The notes under the pieces: model-generated | Database searches by the model: none | Seen by the model: the letters and a program-made list of their open reading frames with translations, nothing else | What the model was told of the DNA's origin: nothing | Source of the DNA: Candidatus Accumulibacter iunctus | Lineage (GTDB): Bacteria > Pseudomonadota > Gammaproteobacteria > Burkholderiales > Rhodocyclaceae | Length of the DNA stretch: 64,000 nucleotides | Direction of reading: 5' to 3' | Assembly (NCBI GenBank): GCA_002345025.1 | Contig: DDUX01000140.1 | Span: 39,739 to 103,738 of the forward strand | Translations under genes and position numbers: made by a program | In this document: in pieces, positions 27,428 to 37,668 of the stretch | How the letters are laid out: each line of letters starts with the position of its first letter | How positions within the stretch are numbered: position 1 is the stretch's first letter

Positions 27428-28450
27428 TCAGTGATCGGGGAAGGAACTCAGGACTGCCATGTCGAGCCCGGTCGTGTGCTCGAGGACCGGTGCATCGACC
27501 ACCATCAACGTCGTCCCCGGCCTGATCTCGGGAGCGAGCAGCGCCGCGAAGTCGGCCGGAATCGTGATCTCGTTCACCACCTGCGGGTCCGGCCTCGTGT
27601 TGGCATCGCTCATGTGTCCGACCAGTCCGACGCCGACCCACTGATGCTCGAACAGCCCACTTGACTGACCGCCTTCCTTGGCAACGAAGACGTGGCTGCC
27701 AACCGGCTTCCGTGGATTGCGGAAAGCTACCTTGGCGCGCCCGATCTCGACCCCGTTGCGCAGCACGAGGACGCGTTCATCGTAACGGCTCAGGAGAATC
27801 GACAGCGGACCCTGCAGGGACTGCTGCGGTTGCCAGCGATAGCTCGCTTCGGCCGACAAGTGGCGCTGCTGCGCCAGTTCGCCGTGATCCGTGACCGGGC
27901 TGAGGAAAGGAGGATGCCTGAACTCCTCGGGTGCCGCGCCCGCCTTGCTGATCACCACGGTCATTCCGGTCGGTGCGGCGTCGAACAGCAGGCGGGCAAA
28001 CTCGCTCGGCAGATGAACGCAGCCGTGGGATTCCGGATAGCCGGGGACGCCACCGGCATGCAGCGCCACGCCATCCTGGGTGATCTTCTGCGTGTAGGGC
28101 ATGGCGGCGTTGTGGTACTTCGTGGAGTGGTGGTCCTTGTCCTTGAGGAAGGTCTGGAAGACGCCATTGGGCGTCTCGTAGCCCGGCTTGCCGGTGCTGA
28201 CCGACGCGATGCCGATCAGCAGGCCGTTACGGTAGGTATAGGCGCGCTGCTCCTCGAGACTGACCAAGACGACGATGGGACCGCTCGGCGCGAGTTGCGG
28301 CGCCCAGGTGAATTCGCCGTTACGCAACTGATCGGCTGGCGTCTCGAACGGAACGGGCTCCCTGGCTCCCCAGAAGGGGGTTCTCTCCGCCTGGATGCTG
28401 CCAACCAGGCCGAAGAACAGGGCCACTGCCATCGTATAGAGTCTCATCAT
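27428..28450 (-). CDS. L,D-transpeptidase (YkuD domain), exported
   Basis: A 340-residue periplasmic enzyme forming 3-3 crosslinks in peptidoglycan or attaching proteins to it. A signal peptide is likely (residues 1-21, cut after SIQA). The YkuD catalytic motif is HAGGVPGYPESHGCVHLP, with H131 and C144. The C-terminal half (from about residue 195) appears to be an additional domain with the pattern ILLSRYDERVLVLRNGVEIG, resembling a second, non-catalytic YkuD-like copy since no second SHGC is present. The double ATG at 28450 is the start. Confidence 0.92.
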   Translation of the reverse strand: MMRLYTMAVALFFGLVGSIQAERTPFWGAREPVPFETPADQLRNGEFTWAPQLAPSGPIVVLVSLEEQRAYTYRNGLLIGIASVSTGKPGYETPNGVFQTFLKDKDHHSTKYHNAAMPYTQKITQDGVALHAGGVPGYPESHGCVHLPSEFARLLFDAAPTGMTVVISKAGAAPEEFRHPPFLSPVTDHGELAQQRHLSAEASYRWQPQQSLQGPLSILLSRYDERVLVLRNGVEIGRAKVAFRNPRKPVGSHVFVAKEGGQSSGLFEHQWVGVGLVGHMSDANTRPDPQVVNEITIPADFAALLAPEIRPGTTLMVVDAPVLEHTTGLDMAVLSSFPDH

Positions 28451-28859
28451 CTGCTCGTCGATTCCTTCTTCGGTTGATACTGTGTGCTGCCGGATACGGC
28501 GCCCGGCAGCCGGCATTCTACATACACTGCCGGTCCGGCGGTTATTGGCAACGCGTACCGGCGAACGCTTCTCCGGCAACCAGCACCCACGATCTGCGGG
28601 GACTGCACGTACTGCCGCCGACCGCCACGCCATGAGCCATGCCCTGATGGGTGGCACGGCTATTGCTTGAGCCCAAGGGAACAAGTGCAGCGCGCGTCGG
28701 CCCGAGGGGTGTTTCCATCGGCGGGAAATAGTAGGATGCCGGCTCGATGGCATCGTGGTCGGCGGCAAGGGGCGCAGCTCGCTGACCGCTGTGGTTTGCC
28801 GTCTTGCCGCGATTGCGGGCGACGGCGACAGTGATCTGACGACACCGGGAGGGGGGAAC
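28451..28859. other. Divergent promoter gap, 409 bases
   Basis: Lies between the L,D-transpeptidase gene (minus) and ybiB (plus). No gene, repeat or clear promoter can be supported. A ribosome site GGGAGGGGGG immediately precedes ybiB. Confidence 0.4.
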
Positions 28860-29843
28860 ATGGATTTGGCGCTTTTGATCAGGGAAATCGGACGTGGCGC
28901 GACGGGTGCGCGTGACCTGTCCGGCAACGAGGCGCGGCAGCTTTACGGGGCCATGCTCGACGGGATGGTTCCCGATCTCGAACTCGGCGCAATCGCCATC
29001 GCGCTGCGCATGAAGACCGAGTCGGTCGACGAAATGGTCGGCTTTCTCACCGCTGCCAACGAGCGGCTGCCGAAACTGCAGCGCCCCGGCATCCGCGCCC
29101 AGCCGGTCGTCATCCCGAGCTACAACGGCGCCCGTCGTGGCGCCAACCTGACGCCGCTGCTGGCGCTGCTCCTGCGGCGTCATGGCGTACCGGTTCTGGT
29201 GCATGGCCTGAGCCAGGACTACGGGCGCGTCACCAGCGAGCAGGTGTTCTGTGAGTACGGACTGGCGCCCTGCGACAGCGTGCACGAAGCGCAGCAGCGG
29301 ATCGACGAGAATGGTCTTGCCTACCTGCCACTATCGCAGCTTTCTCCCGGACTGGCATGCCAGCTGGCGCTGCGCGATCGGCTGGGCCTGCGCAACAGCG
29401 CCCACAGCCTGGTCAAGATGCTCGATCCGTTTCATGGCGATGCGCTGCTCCTGGCCGCAGCGACGCATCCCGATTACATCGACAGCATGCGCGCCGTGCT
29501 CCGCCTGGTCGGCGCCAATGCCCTTCTCCTGCGCGGCACGGAGGGCGAGCCTTTCGCCAATCCGAAGCGCCGACCAGCCATCGAGCATGTGCATGCGGGG
29601 GTGAGCGACACGCTGTTCGAAGCCGAGCATGACAGTCTCAGAAACCTGCCGCAGCTGCCAGCGAATTGCGATGCCCGGACGACCGTCATCTGGATGCGCC
29701 GTGTCCTCGTCGGCGAACTGCCGCTGCCGCTGCCGCTCGCCAATCAGCTCGCGTGCTGCCTCTACGCCTGTGGTCGCGCTACCGACCTCAACCAGGCGAA
29801 GGCGCTCGTCGCGGTAGAGGGCAAGGGATTGTCGCTGGCCTGA
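28860..29843 (+). CDS. ybiB: YbiB, TrpD-fold DNA-binding protein
   Basis: A 327-residue protein of the nucleoside phosphorylase/anthranilate phosphoribosyltransferase fold. The N-terminal helical domain reads LSGNEARQLYGAMLDGMVPD and LGAIAIALRMKTES. YbiB homologues bind nucleic acid rather than making anthranilate; the usual TrpD glycine-rich PRPP loop is not evident here. No trp genes adjoin. The ATG at 28860 follows a strong purine-rich ribosome site. Confidence 0.88.
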   Translation: MDLALLIREIGRGATGARDLSGNEARQLYGAMLDGMVPDLELGAIAIALRMKTESVDEMVGFLTAANERLPKLQRPGIRAQPVVIPSYNGARRGANLTPLLALLLRRHGVPVLVHGLSQDYGRVTSEQVFCEYGLAPCDSVHEAQQRIDENGLAYLPLSQLSPGLACQLALRDRLGLRNSAHSLVKMLDPFHGDALLLAAATHPDYIDSMRAVLRLVGANALLLRGTEGEPFANPKRRPAIEHVHAGVSDTLFEAEHDSLRNLPQLPANCDARTTVIWMRRVLVGELPLPLPLANQLACCLYACGRATDLNQAKALVAVEGKGLSLA

Positions 29844-29939
29844 TCGATCTGCTGCCAGCCGCGACGGCTCTTTGCGCACGCTTTCGCCCTGTGCAACTCT
29901 GGCGTAGCGCGGCGAGGCGCGGGCGAGAGCCGCCGCAGA

Positions 29940-30245
29940 TCAGGATTCGGCCGACGTACCCGGCACAACGGCATCCCGGATCAGTTGCAGGTCGTTATCC
30001 TCGGCAAAGTGCAGGACGAAACGGTAGGCCATCGGCTCGATTTCGTACAATCGTCCATCGACGTGAACCGCCTTCTCTCCCATGTACGTCCGCGGACCGA
30101 CGTAGGGCGAATAGCGCATCTTCTTCTCTGCGCCGAAGACCGAGAGGACACCACAGAGCCTTTCGGCCCAGTCGCTCGGGCGAAACTTCCTGCCGGCAGT
30201 GGTCAGACCGACGATGATGAAAGAGGGATGCGGCGAAGTGCTCAT
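29940..30245 (-). CDS. DUF3579 protein
   Basis: A 101-residue protein of a betaproteobacterial family, with the hallmark TTAGRKFRPSDWAERLCGVL, then RYSPYVGPR and PMAYRFVLHFAEDN. Function unknown. Length and the start at 30245 match the family. It lies about 200 bases downstream of tRNA-Val on the same strand. Confidence 0.88.
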   Translation of the reverse strand: MSTSPHPSFIIVGLTTAGRKFRPSDWAERLCGVLSVFGAEKKMRYSPYVGPRTYMGEKAVHVDGRLYEIEPMAYRFVLHFAEDNDLQLIRDAVVPGTSAES

Positions 30246-30452
30246 ATCTCGGTGATGTCGTGGCGAAGTCGACCGGGGAAGGCTCCTGTAGCTCGTTGGC
30301 CGCCTGCCTGCGAGGCCGTGGCGCCGATTCTAACAGAAAGATTCGCGCTCTGCCGGCTCTTGCGCCCAGCGCAGAACCAGTTCACTCGGGCCGCGAGGAG
30401 CAAGGCATCTCGCGCTGCCAGTGCCTCCCGGAGACCGGTACCTGAGTCGGGA

Positions 30453-30527
30453 TGGTGGGCGATAGTGGGTTCGAACCACTGACTTCCACCGTGTGAAGGT
30501 GGCACTCTACCGCTGAGTTAATCGCCC
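30453..30527 (-). tRNA. tRNA-Val(CAC)
   Basis: A 75-nt cloverleaf on the minus strand starting GGGCGATTAACTCAGC. The anticodon loop TTCACAC gives CAC, the T arm is GGTTCGAACC and CCA is encoded (30453-30455). Confidence 0.95.
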
Positions 30528-30793
30528 GATCGCCGGCAGGCCGGTGGCGGCGGTGAGACTGCTGCCAACCTGCTGCATGCTCGTCGCCGGCAACCCGTCC
30601 GATGCCCTGAGCCAAGTTCGGCAAGGGCATCGCCCGCAAGCTGCAGATGAACCGCTCTGACTGCGACGAAGGCGCGATTACAGCACAAGTCTTTTTGCCG
30701 GTCAATGCGACTGCCCGCCACACAGCCGCGCCGCCGCCCGGCAGCGAACGGCAATGGCGACCGCGTGCGTGGATCGTGTCAACCGCCGCGCCT

Positions 30794-31729
30794 TCAGGCA
30801 GCGATGAGGAAGTCGCGACTGATGCCGTCACCGAGTTCGTAGATGCGATCCATGAAATCGGTCAGGTATTCGTGCAGACCGCCCGCCAGCACATCGTCGA
30901 TGCGGGCGAAATGGAGCCGGGCATGCAGCACGCCCGCCTGCCGCTGGGTCTCTGCCGAAGCATCGTTGGCGATCAGTTGCAGCATGCGGACGATCCCGTC
31001 GGCGCAGGCGTGCAGCGATCGCGGCAGATCCATGCGCAGGATCAGGAGTTCGGCGACGCGTGCCGGAGTGATCGCATCACGGTACACCTTGCGGTAGACC
31101 TGGAACGCCGAGAGCGAGCGCAACAGTGCGCCCCAGCGATAGAAGTCGCTGGCTCCTTCGTCGTCGCTCTGGCGCAGGATGTGGTACTGCATGTCGAGAA
31201 TCCGCGCCGTATTGTCGCCGCGTTCGAGCAGGCCACCAAGGCGGATGAAGTGCAGCGCGTCGTCCTTGAGCATGGTGCCGAAAGTCACGCCTCTCGTCAC
31301 CGCCGAGCGCAGCTTCACCCAGTCGAAGAACTCGCTGATGCCACGCGCGAGAATCTGCTCGAAGGTCTGCTGCCGCAGCTCGATCCAGGTGGCGTTGATG
31401 CTCTCCCACATTTCGGCTGTCAACGTCCCGCGCACCGCATGCGCATTCTCGCGCGCCGCACGCAGGCAACTGTAGATCGACGACGGGTTCGTCGCGTCAG
31501 CAACCATGAAGCGCAACACGTTGTCGACATTGACCCCGCTGTGCGTCGCGGCAAAGGCCGACTCGAGGCTGTTGAGGGCGAGAATCGCACGCCAGTTCTC
31601 ATTCTGCGCGGCGAGAGACTGGGGAACCAGCGACATCTGATAGGACACGTCGAGCAGGCGTGCCAGATTCTCTGCCCTTTCGGTGTAGCGCGCCAGCCAG
31701 TACAGGTGGTCCGCCGTGCGACTCAGCAT
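30794..31729 (-). CDS. Alpha-E domain protein (DUF403)
   Basis: A 311-residue, all-helical protein beginning MLSRTADHLYWLARYTERAE, the family signature. Alpha-E proteins occur almost always with circularly permuted ATP-grasp proteins, in predicted peptide-synthesis or protein-tagging systems that often include a transglutaminase. Here the ATP-grasp gene is immediately upstream (18 bases), but no transglutaminase adjoins in this window. Biochemical role is not established. Confidence 0.92.
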   Translation of the reverse strand: MLSRTADHLYWLARYTERAENLARLLDVSYQMSLVPQSLAAQNENWRAILALNSLESAFAATHSGVNVDNVLRFMVADATNPSSIYSCLRAARENAHAVRGTLTAEMWESINATWIELRQQTFEQILARGISEFFDWVKLRSAVTRGVTFGTMLKDDALHFIRLGGLLERGDNTARILDMQYHILRQSDDEGASDFYRWGALLRSLSAFQVYRKVYRDAITPARVAELLILRMDLPRSLHACADGIVRMLQLIANDASAETQRQAGVLHARLHFARIDDVLAGGLHEYLTDFMDRIYELGDGISRDFLIAA

Positions 31730-31747
31730 CTCGATCCTCCGTCCATC

Positions 31748-33178
31748 TCAGTTCTCCAGCACCCAGGTATCCTTGGTTCCACCGCCCTGCGACGAGTTGA
31801 CCACCAGCGAACCGGCGCGCAACGCGACACGCGTCAGACCGCCCGGCACCATGCCGACGCCACGCTTGCCGGAGAGGACGAACGGGCGTAGGTCGAGGTG
31901 GCGCGGAGCAATGCCGGAGTCGACGAAGGTCGGACAATTCGACAGCGCCAGCGTTGGCTGCGCAATGTACTTCTCGGGAGCGGCGATGATGCGGGCGCGA
32001 AACTCCTCGATCTCCGCCCGGCTCGACGCGGGTCCGACCAGCATGCCGTAGCCGCCGGCACCATGCACCTCCTTGACCACCAACTCGGACAGGTGGGCCA
32101 GGACGTAGCGCAGGTCTTCGGGCTTGCGCAGCATCCAGGTCGGCACATTGTTCAGCTTCGGCTCCTCACCAAGATAGAAGCGGATCATCTCGGGAACGTA
32201 GGGATAGACCGACTTGTCATCGGCGACACCCGTACCGATCGCGTTCGCCAGGGTCACGTGACCAGCACGGTAGGCCGACAGCAGGCCTGGCACGCCGAGC
32301 ATCGAGTCCTTGTTGAACGCCAGCGGGTCGAGAAAGTCGTCGTCGAGGCGACGATAGATCACGTCGACCCGCTGCGGCCCCTGCGTCGTGCGCATGAACA
32401 CCGTTTCATCGCGGACGAACAGGTCGCGGCCTTCGACGAGTTCGATGCCCATCTGCTGCGCCAGAAAGGTGTGCTCGAAGTAGGCGCTGTTGTAGGCGCC
32501 CGGCGTCAGCAGCACCACCGTCGGATTGGCGACACCCGGCGCGACGGTGCGCAGATTGTCGAGGAGCAGGTCGGGGTAGTGCTGTACCGGCGCAATCAGG
32601 TGCCTCGAGAAGAGCTCGGGAAACAGCCGCATCATCATCTTGCGGTCCTCGATCATGTAGGACACGCCCGAGGGTACCCGCAGATTGTCCTCCAGAACGT
32701 ACGATTCTCCGGCGCCTGCACGAACGATGTCTACGCCGGCGATGTGCGCGTAGATGCCGGAGGGAACATCGACACCGATCATCTCGCGGCGGAACTGGGC
32801 ATTGTTCAGCACCTGCTCGGACGGGATGCAGCCGGCCTTGAGAATCGCCTGTTCGTGATAGATGTCGTGCAGAAAGGCGTTCAGCGCCTGCACACGTTGC
32901 CGCAGGCCGGCCTCGAGCTGCGTCCATTCGGCCGCGGGGATGATCCGGGGGATGATGTCGAAGGGGATCAGGCGCTCGGTCCCCGCCTCCTCTCCGTAAA
33001 CGGCAAAGGTGATGCCGACACGATGGAAAGCCGTGTCCGCCTCAGCCCGCTTGCGCTCCAACCGGTCAGCCGGCATGCCGGCCAGCCATTCGGCGAAGGC
33101 CCGATAGTGCGGCCGCAAACCGGCATCCGAATCGTACATCTCGTTGTAGAAAGCTGTGCTCATGAGGCTCACCGCCAT
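31748..33178 (-). CDS. Circularly permuted type 2 ATP-grasp protein (DUF404/DUF407)
   Basis: A 476-residue predicted ATP-dependent ligase. Visible family segments are RLIPFDIIPRIIPAAEW near residue 85, GAGESYVLEDNLRVPSGVSY in the middle and HGAGGYGMLVGPASS towards the end. The start at 33178 has GGAGA about 9 bases upstream; an ATG at 33163 is the alternative. It precedes the alpha-E gene on the same strand. Such pairs are proposed to form a peptide-ligase system; substrate unknown. Confidence 0.93.
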   Translation of the reverse strand: MAVSLMSTAFYNEMYDSDAGLRPHYRAFAEWLAGMPADRLERKRAEADTAFHRVGITFAVYGEEAGTERLIPFDIIPRIIPAAEWTQLEAGLRQRVQALNAFLHDIYHEQAILKAGCIPSEQVLNNAQFRREMIGVDVPSGIYAHIAGVDIVRAGAGESYVLEDNLRVPSGVSYMIEDRKMMMRLFPELFSRHLIAPVQHYPDLLLDNLRTVAPGVANPTVVLLTPGAYNSAYFEHTFLAQQMGIELVEGRDLFVRDETVFMRTTQGPQRVDVIYRRLDDDFLDPLAFNKDSMLGVPGLLSAYRAGHVTLANAIGTGVADDKSVYPYVPEMIRFYLGEEPKLNNVPTWMLRKPEDLRYVLAHLSELVVKEVHGAGGYGMLVGPASSRAEIEEFRARIIAAPEKYIAQPTLALSNCPTFVDSGIAPRHLDLRPFVLSGKRGVGMVPGGLTRVALRAGSLVVNSSQGGGTKDTWVLEN

Positions 33179-33799
33179 AGTAGGTCTCCACGTCTTCAAG
33201 CAGGAACCGTGCCATGCGAGGCCACCCCCTGCCAGCCAACGGCGCCGCGCTGCCGGCAGACCGTCGACGCCAGAGAACGGTGCATCGCCACGGGTACGCG
33301 CACGTTCCCGGTGCATTACTGCCAGCACTGACCAGGAAGCCGGCGCGCCTGGCCGCCGCCGCTGTAACGCTCGTCGGAGCGCCGGCGAAGCAAACGCACG
33401 CGTCAGCGCCGACGATACTTTCCTGGCCGTCCGCCTGAGGTGCCAGCCGTCAGCCGCTGCCCTCAGTAGTCGCCCCGTTGCCGCCAGTCATTGTAGTGCC
33501 GTCAAGGAACTGCCGCCGCACTCGCGAGAGTGCTATAATGCGCGCCGCACGACGCAGGGAACCTGCTGTGTGCCCCGAGCATCGCGAACCTGGCCGTAAG
33601 TCTCAAGCCCCCCTGCCTTCTGGTGTCGATCAAGTCAGCGCCGTCCTGGCACAAAGCTTTTGTGCTGATGGGTGCTGACTTCTGGTGATCCGACAGAGTC
33701 TGTCCCGCAGCCTTTCGTTGGTTGGCGTTGCCCTTCCTGCTTCATTCGCACCCCCCGGACCCTTGCGGCAAGGGGCTGCACATCCACACGAAAGACAAT
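33179..33799. other. Long divergent gap with the rhlE leader
   Basis: A 621-base region between the ATP-grasp gene (minus) and the helicase gene (plus). The half nearest the ATP-grasp gene shows no gene. From the TATAAT at 33534 onwards it is probably the untranslated leader of the helicase, some 250 bases long. Confidence 0.5.
33534..33539 (+). promoter_or_regulatory. Candidate -10 box (TATAAT) upstream of the RhlE-type helicase gene
   Basis: A perfect TATAAT in the context GTGCTATAATGCGCGCC, with a poor -35 (CTGCCG at about 33510). If used, the transcript has a leader of some 255 bases before the ATG at 33800. Long leaders are common in cold-responsive RNA helicase genes. Confidence 0.45.
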
Positions 33800-35215
<1,416 letters not shown>

Positions 35216-35223
35216 GAGCCCAC

Positions 35224-35246
35224 GGCGGGCCGCGGCCGGGCCCGCC
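35224..35246 (+). terminator. Hairpin downstream of the helicase gene
   Basis: Stem GGCGGGC (35224-35230) / GCCCGCC (35240-35246), 9-base loop, starting 8 bases after the helicase stop. No T-run follows, so Rho-independent action is uncertain. Confidence 0.4.
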
Positions 35247-35378
35247 TCTGCATGCAGCACCTTCCTGCAGGAGGCTGCACGCCTTCGGCGGCCGCTCAGG
35301 ACTCCGAGCGACGATGCGTTGCCGGCAGCCGCTCCGGTTGCCACAACGCCTCGCGTCTGCACCCGCCCCGAAAGGGAC

Positions 35379-35897
35379 TCAGAAGCTTCCCGGCCGACGC
35401 GCCGGCAGCGCAGCGCCCGTCCTTTCGAGCCGGTCCTCGAGTTCACCCACACATGCAGCAAGGCTGTTGGCCGACTGCTCCAGAGCCGTCAGCAGTTCCT
35501 TTTCCAGCCGATCCAGCCGATCCAGGATCGCCGCGTCGCTCGCCGCGGGACCGGTGGCACCGCGGCTCGCCAGCTTCTGCAACTCCGCTTCGAGAAAGGA
35601 ACGGAGTTCGGTGAAACGTGACGCTTCGGCCTTGTCCGCCAGTTCGCGGTTGAGCTGCAGCTCCTGCGCGTGACGACGCGAGTCGAAAAGGGCCGAGGCC
35701 TGCACATAGACGACGAAGACCAGGAAGAAGGCCGTCAGCAAGCCGGTGACACCGAGCATGATCACCCCGAGCGGCGCTTCCACGTCAGCCACCGCCAGCG
35801 ACAGCGTCGTCGGAGTCGTGAAGGCGTGCCAGTTGAGCGCGGCGAAGGCGCCAACGAGGCTGCAGATGAGCAGCAGGAAAACGGTGCGAAGCTTCAT
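35379..35897 (-). CDS. LapA-domain membrane protein (DUF1049)
   Basis: A 172-residue protein with two N-terminal membrane helices (about residues 4-24 and 41-66) in the LapA-type arrangement, beginning KLRTVFLLLICSLVGAFAAL, then a coiled-coil-prone cytoplasmic part with repeated Leu, Glu and Arg (DRLDRLEKELLTALEQS). Function unknown; LapA relatives affect LPS or envelope assembly. Copy 1 of the 124-bp repeat ends 15 bases upstream of its ATG, and the open frame extends back into the repeat. Confidence 0.8.
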   Translation of the reverse strand: MKLRTVFLLLICSLVGAFAALNWHAFTTPTTLSLAVADVEAPLGVIMLGVTGLLTAFFLVFVVYVQASALFDSRRHAQELQLNRELADKAEASRFTELRSFLEAELQKLASRGATGPAASDAAILDRLDRLEKELLTALEQSANSLAACVGELEDRLERTGAALPARRPGSF

Positions 35898-35912
35898 GGT
35901 TCGATGCCTCCT

Positions 35913-36036
35913 AACGGTCATGACTTTCGAGACACCCCTGATGATGAAAGTCATGACCGTTTCCCTCATCCCCGGCCCTTCTCCCGCGCCTGGGAGAAGG
36001 GAGATTCGCGAGTCGCAGGTGCGACTTTCACATTAA
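35913..36036 (-). repeat. Interspersed hairpin repeat, copy 1 (124 bp)
   Basis: Contains three nested hairpins. First: perfect 16-bp inverted arms AACGGTCATGACTTTC (35913-35928) and its complement (35946-35961). Second: 10-bp stem CCCTTCTCCC / GGGAGAAGGG (35976-35985, 35992-36001). Third: 6-bp stem AGTCGC / GCGACT near the distal end. Ends with CATTAA. The second copy at 46381-46504 is the same length and nearly identical. Read on the minus strand it lies directly before the LapA-like start codon. MITE- or REP-like; no transposase present. Confidence 0.88.
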
Positions 36037-36142
36037 AGGTATCCGGACCCGACGATCGTGCCAGCGGCGACAGGTGCATAGTATCGCAGGCTTGCCGATC
36101 ACCGGCCACTGCGGCAGCGGCCGACAACTGGCTGACCGCCGG

Positions 36143-36835
36143 TCAGGGAAGGTCGGCGGACGGCATGCGGGCGAGAATGATCGCTGTTTTTCTCGCCAGG
36201 CCCGGCGCGTTGCGATTGCGGTCGTAATAGCGCGGGCTGGGAACCATTCCCGCGAGTCGCGCCGCCTGCTCGCGCGACAGCTGTGCGGCGGAGACACCGT
36301 AGTAATGGCGGGCAGCCGCTTCGGCGCCGAACACGCCATTGCCCCATTCGATGACGTTGAGGTAGACCTCGAGGATTCGCTCCTTGCTCCACGCGACCTC
36401 GAGCATCAGCGTGATGACGGCCTCCTCGGCCTTGCGCCAGGACGTCCGGGCCGGGGTCAGAAAGAGATTCTTGGCCAGCTGCTGTGAAATGGTCGAGCCG
36501 CCGGCGACGACCCGCCCCGTTCTCTGGTTCTTCTCGATCGCGTACTGGATGCCGTCCCAGTCGAAACCCTCGTGATCGACGAACCTCGCATCTTCGGCAG
36601 CGACGATCGCCCGCTTCAGGTTCAGCGATATGCGGTCGTACGGCACCCACTGCTTCCTGAGTTGCGCCTCGGGTTGCTGTCGACGCAGTTCCTCGAGGCG
36701 AATCTCCATGAAGCGGCTAAGGTCCGGGTTGGCCCAGTTCCACCAGAGGACCCAGCCAAACAGCCAGAACTGATAGAGCAGCAGCAGCCCGATGCCGGCA
36801 AGAAGCAGGCGCTTCGCCCAGAGCAGCGGCTTCAT
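36143..36835 (-). CDS. mtgA: Monofunctional biosynthetic peptidoglycan transglycosylase
   Basis: Polymerises lipid II glycans at the inner membrane, 230 residues. One N-terminal membrane helix (about 10-32), then the GT51 domain: E81 in EDARFVDHEGFD is the catalytic glutamate, followed by GGSTISQQLAKNLFL, RKAEEAVITLMLE and KERILEVYLNVIEWG. The start overlaps the aroE stop (ATGA); an ATG at 36847 is the alternative. mtgA following aroE is a frequent order in betaproteobacteria. Confidence 0.95.
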   Translation of the reverse strand: MKPLLWAKRLLLAGIGLLLLYQFWLFGWVLWWNWANPDLSRFMEIRLEELRRQQPEAQLRKQWVPYDRISLNLKRAIVAAEDARFVDHEGFDWDGIQYAIEKNQRTGRVVAGGSTISQQLAKNLFLTPARTSWRKAEEAVITLMLEVAWSKERILEVYLNVIEWGNGVFGAEAAARHYYGVSAAQLSREQAARLAGMVPSPRYYDRNRNAPGLARKTAIILARMPSADLP

Positions 36836-37668
36836 CGGCTGCCGCATTCGTTGCGGTCGGCGCGCAGCATCGCCATCACCGGCGCCGTCGCTGGCCGGAT
36901 GCCACGCCAGAGATGAAAGGCCTCGGCAGCCTGCTCGACGAGCATGCCGAGCCCGTCAGCCAAGCGCGTCGCACCGTGACTGGCTGCAAGTAGCAGGAAC
37001 GGGGTCTGTCCCTGCCCGTACATCATGTCGTAGGCCAGGCTGCCGGGGGCGAAGATGCCGTCCGGCAAGGCTAACGGCTCGCCGGCAAGGCTGGCGGAAG
37101 TGGCGTTGATCACCAGGTCGAAACTCTCGCCGGCGAGTTGCGGATAGGAACAGGCGCCGAGCTTGCCAGCACCCGTCATCCGCTCTGCCAGCTCATGCGC
37201 ACTGGCCGGGGTCCGGTTGGCTATCACGAGTCGGCTCGGTGCCGCCTCGAGAAGCGGACCGAGCACCCCGCGCGCCGCGCCACCGGCGCCGAGCAGCAGG
37301 ACACGCGTCCCGCTGATCGTGCAACCCAGATTGTTCGTCAGGTCACGCAGGAGCCCGGCGCCGTCGGTATTGTCACCAAGCCAGCCGGTGCTGTCGAAGG
37401 ACAGGGTATTGACCGCGCCAGCGAGCCGCGCCCGCGGTGTCAGTCGCGTCGCCAGCCGGCAAGCCTCCTGCTTGAACGGCACGGTGACATTGGCGCCGCA
37501 ACCGCCCGCTGCGACAAAGACGCGCACACAGTCGGCAAAGCCGTCTCGGGGCGCGAGGATTGCCTCGTACGCGAGATCCTGATTGCATGCGGCGGCGAAG
37601 GCGGCGTGAATCGCTGGTGACTTGCTGTGGTTGACCGGATTGCCGAAGACACCGTATCGCTCGCTCAT
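36832..37668 (-). CDS. aroE: Shikimate dehydrogenase
   Basis: NADPH-dependent reduction of 3-dehydroshikimate in aromatic amino acid synthesis, 278 residues. N-terminal substrate site NHSKSPAIH (residues 13-21) and VPFKQ with the catalytic lysine; glycine-rich cofactor loop LLLGAGGAARGV; DMMYGQGQTPFL near the C-terminus. The start at 37668 overlaps the tonB-like stop by four bases, and its end overlaps mtgA likewise. Confidence 0.96.
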   Translation of the reverse strand: MSERYGVFGNPVNHSKSPAIHAAFAAACNQDLAYEAILAPRDGFADCVRVFVAAGGCGANVTVPFKQEACRLATRLTPRARLAGAVNTLSFDSTGWLGDNTDGAGLLRDLTNNLGCTISGTRVLLLGAGGAARGVLGPLLEAAPSRLVIANRTPASAHELAERMTGAGKLGACSYPQLAGESFDLVINATSASLAGEPLALPDGIFAPGSLAYDMMYGQGQTPFLLLAASHGATRLADGLGMLVEQAAEAFHLWRGIRPATAPVMAMLRADRNECGSR

